Source: Paramuribaculum sp. (lineage in GTDB: Bacteria > Bacteroidota > Bacteroidia > Bacteroidales > Muribaculaceae). Taken from it: a stretch of DNA of 17,254 bases. Every line of letters starts with the position of its first letter. Position 1 is the stretch's first letter. A program made the position numbers and the translations under genes. Of the stretch, positions 14,342 to 17,254 are shown one piece after another. The stretch lies in the NCBI GenBank assembly GCA_029051835.1, contig JAIDKJ010000247.1, positions 1 through 17,254 on the forward strand, written 5' to 3'. Below the pieces are notes generated by a model. That model made no database searches and was not told the origin of the DNA. It saw only the letters and a program-made list of their open reading frames with translations.

Positions 14342-14770
14342 ATGGGAAGAATCATGGGCATAGACTTCGGCCGACGCCGCTGCGGAGTGGCGGTGACCGA
14401 CCCGCTGCGCATCGTCGCGACGGCGCTACAGACAGTCGACACATCCCGACTGCCTGCATTCGTCAGCGACTACTGCGCCCGCGAGCAGGTCGACTTCATC
14501 GTGGCCGGTCTGCCGCGCGACCTTCACGGCAACGAGTCGGAGTCGATGCGGTTTATACGTCCGGCCATAGCACGTCTGCGCAAGGCGCTCCCCGCGATGG
14601 AGATAGTCATGTGGGACGAACGGTTCACATCGGCCATAGCCCACCGGTCGATGATCGACTCAGGCATGAGCCGCACACAACGACGCGACAAATCGCTCGC
14701 CGACCGCATGGCCGCAGTGCTGATACTCAACTCCTACCTCGAAAGCCGCCAATACAGCGGCCGGGAGTAG
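14342..14770 (+). CDS. ruvX: RuvX/YqgF-family RNase H-like nuclease (putative Holliday junction resolvase)
   Basis: A 142-residue protein of normal length for the YqgF family, which has an RNase H fold and is linked to Holliday-junction resolution and to processing of pre-16S rRNA 5' ends. The first strand MGRIMGIDFGRRRCGVAVTD carries acidic Asp8. VAGLPRDLHG (54-63) is the conserved Gly-Leu-Pro loop. WDERFTS (91-97) and DRMAAVLIL (121-129) supply the other conserved acids. The start at 14342 gives the family's usual MGRI beginning; an internal Met at 14354 is possible. It is divergent from the protease gene with 79 bases between, and is followed by def after 72 bases, a pairing often seen in Bacteroidetes. 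Confidence 0.92.
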   Translation: MGRIMGIDFGRRRCGVAVTDPLRIVATALQTVDTSRLPAFVSDYCAREQVDFIVAGLPRDLHGNESESMRFIRPAIARLRKALPAMEIVMWDERFTSAIAHRSMIDSGMSRTQRRDKSLADRMAAVLILNSYLESRQYSGRE

Positions 14771-14842
14771 CGCCATGGCCGCACCATTCATCCCGAAACA
14801 CCGACAGCAATACAGAACAGCTTTTTATCAACACCCACTGAA

Positions 14843-15409
14843 ATGAAACTGCCCATATATCTCTACGGACATCCGGTGCTCAGACAGATCGCCGAGCCGC
14901 TGACCGAAACGTCGGAAGAGCTTTCGAAGCTTATCGACGACATGTACGCCACCATGTACGCATCGGAAGGTGTCGGACTTGCCGCGCCCCAGATAGGCAA
15001 AAGCATCCGACTTGTGGTGATCGACGCATCGCCCGTGGCCGACAGCTTTCCGGAATGCGCCGGACGCAAGATGACACTCATCAACCCCGAAATAGAAGTG
15101 CTTGAGGGGGACCGCATAAGCCGTTCCGAGGGATGCCTTTCACTCCCCGGACTGTCGGAAAACGTCAGCCGCACCGAACGCATACGCCTGCGCTGGCTCG
15201 ACGCCGACATGACACCCCACGAAGAAGTGATCGAAGGATTTCTGGCGCGTATCGTGCAGCACGAATGCGACCACCTCGAAGGCAAGCTCTATATCGACCA
15301 CATATCGCCGATACGCAAGCAGCTGATACGCCGCAAGCTCAAGGATATAGCCGACGGACGCATAGGATGCGACTATCCGGTGAGATACGCCTCCAACCGC
15401 CGCAGATAA
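14843..15409 (+). CDS. def: Peptide deformylase
   Basis: A 188-residue enzyme that removes the formyl group from the first methionine of new proteins in the cytoplasm. All three metal-site motifs are present: GVGLAAPQ (43-50), EGCLS (96-100) with ligand Cys98, and HECDH (140-144) with ligands His140 and His144 and catalytic Glu141. It starts MKLPIYLYGHPVLR, typical of the family. It is probably cotranscribed with ruvX, since the 72-base gap has no recognisable promoter or terminator. The Lys/Arg-rich C-terminal tail (RRKLKDIADG onward) is usual in Bacteroidetes homologues. Confidence 0.97.
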   Translation: MKLPIYLYGHPVLRQIAEPLTETSEELSKLIDDMYATMYASEGVGLAAPQIGKSIRLVVIDASPVADSFPECAGRKMTLINPEIEVLEGDRISRSEGCLSLPGLSENVSRTERIRLRWLDADMTPHEEVIEGFLARIVQHECDHLEGKLYIDHISPIRKQLIRRKLKDIADGRIGCDYPVRYASNRRR

Positions 15410-15465
15410 CCGGGCGCGCGACTACCCCGCTGCAATCATCAATACCAACACTCTGACCAACAACT

Positions 15466-15475
15466 AAAAAAAAAC
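15466..15475 (+). promoter_or_regulatory. A-rich translation start region of ettA
   Basis: A run of nine A (15466-15474) and one C directly precede the ettA ATG, and there is no Shine-Dalgarno sequence. A-rich, SD-less starts are common for highly translated Bacteroidetes genes, which supports this start. Confidence 0.5.
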
Positions 15476-17161
15476 ATGGCCGACGACAAAAAGGTAATCT
15501 TCTCCATGGTAGGATTAAGCAAGACCTACCCTCCCCAGAAACAAGTACTTAAAAACATATATCTGTCGTTTTTCTATGGCGCCAAGATAGGCATCATAGG
15601 CCTTAACGGCTCCGGCAAATCATCGCTCCTCAAGATCATCGCCGGCATAGACAAGAGCTATCAGGGCGAAGTGGTGTGGGCGCCGGGCTATAGCGTAGGC
15701 TACCTCGAACAGGATCCGCAGCTCGACCCGCAGAAGACCGTCATCGAGGTGGTGCGCGAAGGCGTACAGCCCACAATGGACCTTCTTGCCGAATTCGACA
15801 AAGTCAACGAAGCCTTTGCCGATCCCGAAGTGCTTGAGGATCCCGACCGCATGGAAGCCCTCATAGCCCGTCAGGCCGAGCTGCAGGACGCGCTCGACGC
15901 CGCCGACGCATGGAATATCGACTCACGCCTCGAACGCGCCATGGACGCACTGCAGTGTCCGCCCGACGACCAGACAGTGGCAACACTGTCGGGAGGCGAA
16001 CGCCGCCGTGTGGCTCTCTGCCGGCTGCTGCTCCAGCAGCCCGACGTGCTGCTCCTCGACGAGCCGACCAACCATCTCGACGCCGAATCGATCGACTGGC
16101 TCGAACAGCATCTGCAGCAGTATCAGGGCACAGTCATAGCCATCACCCACGACCGCTACTTCCTCGACCATGTGGCCGGCTGGATTCTCGAGCTCGACCG
16201 CGGCGAAGGCATCCCCTGGAAAGGCAACTACTCGTCGTGGCTCGACCAGAAAACCAAACGCATGGCGCAGGAAGAGAAACAGGCTTCGAAACGCCGCAAG
16301 ACACTCGAACGCGAACTTGAATGGGTGCGCATGGCTCCCAAAGCGCGTCAGGCCAAAGGCAAGGCGCGCCTGTCGAGCTACGACCGACTGCTCAACGAAG
16401 ACCAGCGCGAACGCGAGGAACGTCTGGAAATATTCATACCCAACGGCCCGCGCCTCGGCCAGAAAGTGATCGAAGCTACCGGCCTGTCGAAAGCATTCGG
16501 CTCCAAACAGCTCTTCAAGGATCTCGAATTCATGCTGCCGCCCGCCGGTATTGTCGGCGTGATAGGCCCCAACGGAGCCGGCAAGACCACACTGTTCCGA
16601 CTCATAATGGGTCAGGAGAAGCCCGACGCCGGAAGCTTCGAAGTGGGCGAAACCGTCAAAATAGCCTACGTCGACCAGACCCACCACGACCTGCTGCCCG
16701 AAAAGAGCGTCTATGAAGTCATCTCGCAGGGCACCGAATCGTTCCGCATGGGGGGCCGCGACGTGAACGCACGCGCCTACCTGTCGAAGTTCAACTTCTC
16801 AGGAGCCGATCAGGAGAAGAAGATCGGAGTGCTTTCAGGCGGAGAGCGCAATCGCCTCCACCTCGCCATGGCTCTTAAAGAGGAGGGCAACGTGCTGCTT
16901 CTCGACGAGCCGACCAACGACATCGACGTCAACACCCTGCGGGCACTTGAAGAGGGTCTGGAAGATTTTGCCGGATGCGCCGTGGTGGTCAGCCACGACC
17001 GCTGGTTCCTCGACCGCATCTGCACACACATACTCTCTTTCGAAGGCGACGGCAAGGTAGTGTTCTATGCCGGATCATATTCCGACTACGAAGACTACAA
17101 GCGCGCGCAGAACGGCGGCAAAGAGCCTCCCCGGCGCCGCTACCGCAAGCTGATGGAATAA
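15476..17161 (+). CDS. ettA: Energy-dependent translational throttle protein EttA (ABC-F ATPase)
   Basis: A 561-residue ABC-F protein close in length to E. coli EttA (555). It binds the ribosomal E site and gates entry into elongation according to ATP/ADP state. Domain 1 has Walker A GLNGSGKS (42-49), signature LSGGE (161-165), Walker B LLLDEP with Glu186, and switch His in ITHDRYFLD. An arm insertion lies at about 90-140, and the charged linker at about 240-310 ends before domain 2. Domain 2 has Walker A GPNGAGKTT (354-362), signature LSGGE (443-447), Walker B with Glu468 and SHDRWFLDR. The N-terminal pattern YPPQKQVLKNIYLSFFYGAKIG is EttA-type rather than a generic ABC-F. The gene follows def by 66 bases with no visible promoter or terminator. 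Confidence 0.95.
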   Translation: MADDKKVIFSMVGLSKTYPPQKQVLKNIYLSFFYGAKIGIIGLNGSGKSSLLKIIAGIDKSYQGEVVWAPGYSVGYLEQDPQLDPQKTVIEVVREGVQPTMDLLAEFDKVNEAFADPEVLEDPDRMEALIARQAELQDALDAADAWNIDSRLERAMDALQCPPDDQTVATLSGGERRRVALCRLLLQQPDVLLLDEPTNHLDAESIDWLEQHLQQYQGTVIAITHDRYFLDHVAGWILELDRGEGIPWKGNYSSWLDQKTKRMAQEEKQASKRRKTLERELEWVRMAPKARQAKGKARLSSYDRLLNEDQREREERLEIFIPNGPRLGQKVIEATGLSKAFGSKQLFKDLEFMLPPAGIVGVIGPNGAGKTTLFRLIMGQEKPDAGSFEVGETVKIAYVDQTHHDLLPEKSVYEVISQGTESFRMGGRDVNARAYLSKFNFSGADQEKKIGVLSGGERNRLHLAMALKEEGNVLLLDEPTNDIDVNTLRALEEGLEDFAGCAVVVSHDRWFLDRICTHILSFEGDGKVVFYAGSYSDYEDYKRAQNGGKEPPRRRYRKLME

Positions 17162-17254
17162 TCTGTCGGTCAGCAAGCAACCCATAGCCCGACGGTCGTG
17201 GGGGGCCCAGCGCCGGGGGGGTTGGCCCCCCCCCGGGCGCGGGGGTGGAGCCAC
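17162..17254. other. Low-complexity G/C-rich contig end
   Basis: After the ettA stop about 35 ordinary bases follow. From about 17200 the sequence becomes runs of G and C (G6, G8, C9, G5), unlike anything else in the window. This looks like poor-quality assembly at a contig edge. No terminator can be read here. Confidence 0.65.

Noticed and set aside
14263..14442. N-terminal extension of the protease to 14442
   Set aside because: It overlaps the divergent ruvX start and its promoter, and would place the signal peptide 60 residues inside the protein.
1..17254. CRISPR array, tRNA or rRNA genes, insertion sequence
   Set aside because: No evenly spaced identical repeats, no cloverleaf with conserved arms, no rRNA landmarks and no transposase-like protein were found on reading both strands.

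Overview
The window looks like a piece of a gut Bacteroidales chromosome, most likely Muribaculaceae-like. The evidence is a type V (FimA/Mfa-type) pilus operon, lipoprotein signals with Ser-Asp-Asp after the cysteine, promoter -7 boxes matching TAnnTTTG, start codons without clear Shine-Dalgarno sequences, and a GC-rich coding style. The family assignment is inference from style, not from a marker gene.

Layout: (1) 1-803 holds no convincing gene. It starts with a consensus Bacteroidetes promoter pointing rightward, then a tandem octamer pair, then about 580 bases of GC-rich DNA filled with hairpins, one of them with a perfect 22-bp stem. (2) 804-10594, minus strand, is a six-gene pilus operon. 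In transcription order it encodes a DUF3575 outer-membrane barrel protein, a DUF3868 protein with OmpA-like and TPR-like parts, an Mfa1-like major fimbrillin, an FimB/Mfa2 anchor, a fimbrillin-like accessory subunit, and a 1068-residue DUF4906-like protein whose C-terminus resembles a C-type-lectin-like fold (likely tip adhesin). Junctions are 17-19 bases or overlapping, except a 150-base leader with a nested hairpin before the major fimbrillin. (3) 10595-11016 holds the operon's predicted promoter, with a nine-C tract against its -33 position, and a strong terminator for the next gene. (4) 11017-14262, minus strand, encodes an exported tricorn-type S41 protease. (5) 14342-17161, plus strand, is a housekeeping cluster: ruvX, def, ettA. 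(6) The last 60 or so bases are G/C homopolymer-rich and look like a low-quality contig end.

How the genes fit together: four fimbrial proteins carry lipoprotein signals. The three predicted polymerising subunits share a Gly-Ser-Arg-(Ser/Ala) site 34-35 residues after the lipid cysteine, where Arg-specific maturation would be expected. The anchor lacks it. The DUF3575/DUF3868 pair probably forms an outer-membrane and cell-wall module serving the pilus. The points most worth a second look are the promoter-led structured region at the left edge, the homopolymeric C tract at the pilus promoter, the hairpin before the major subunit, and the low-GC tip gene.
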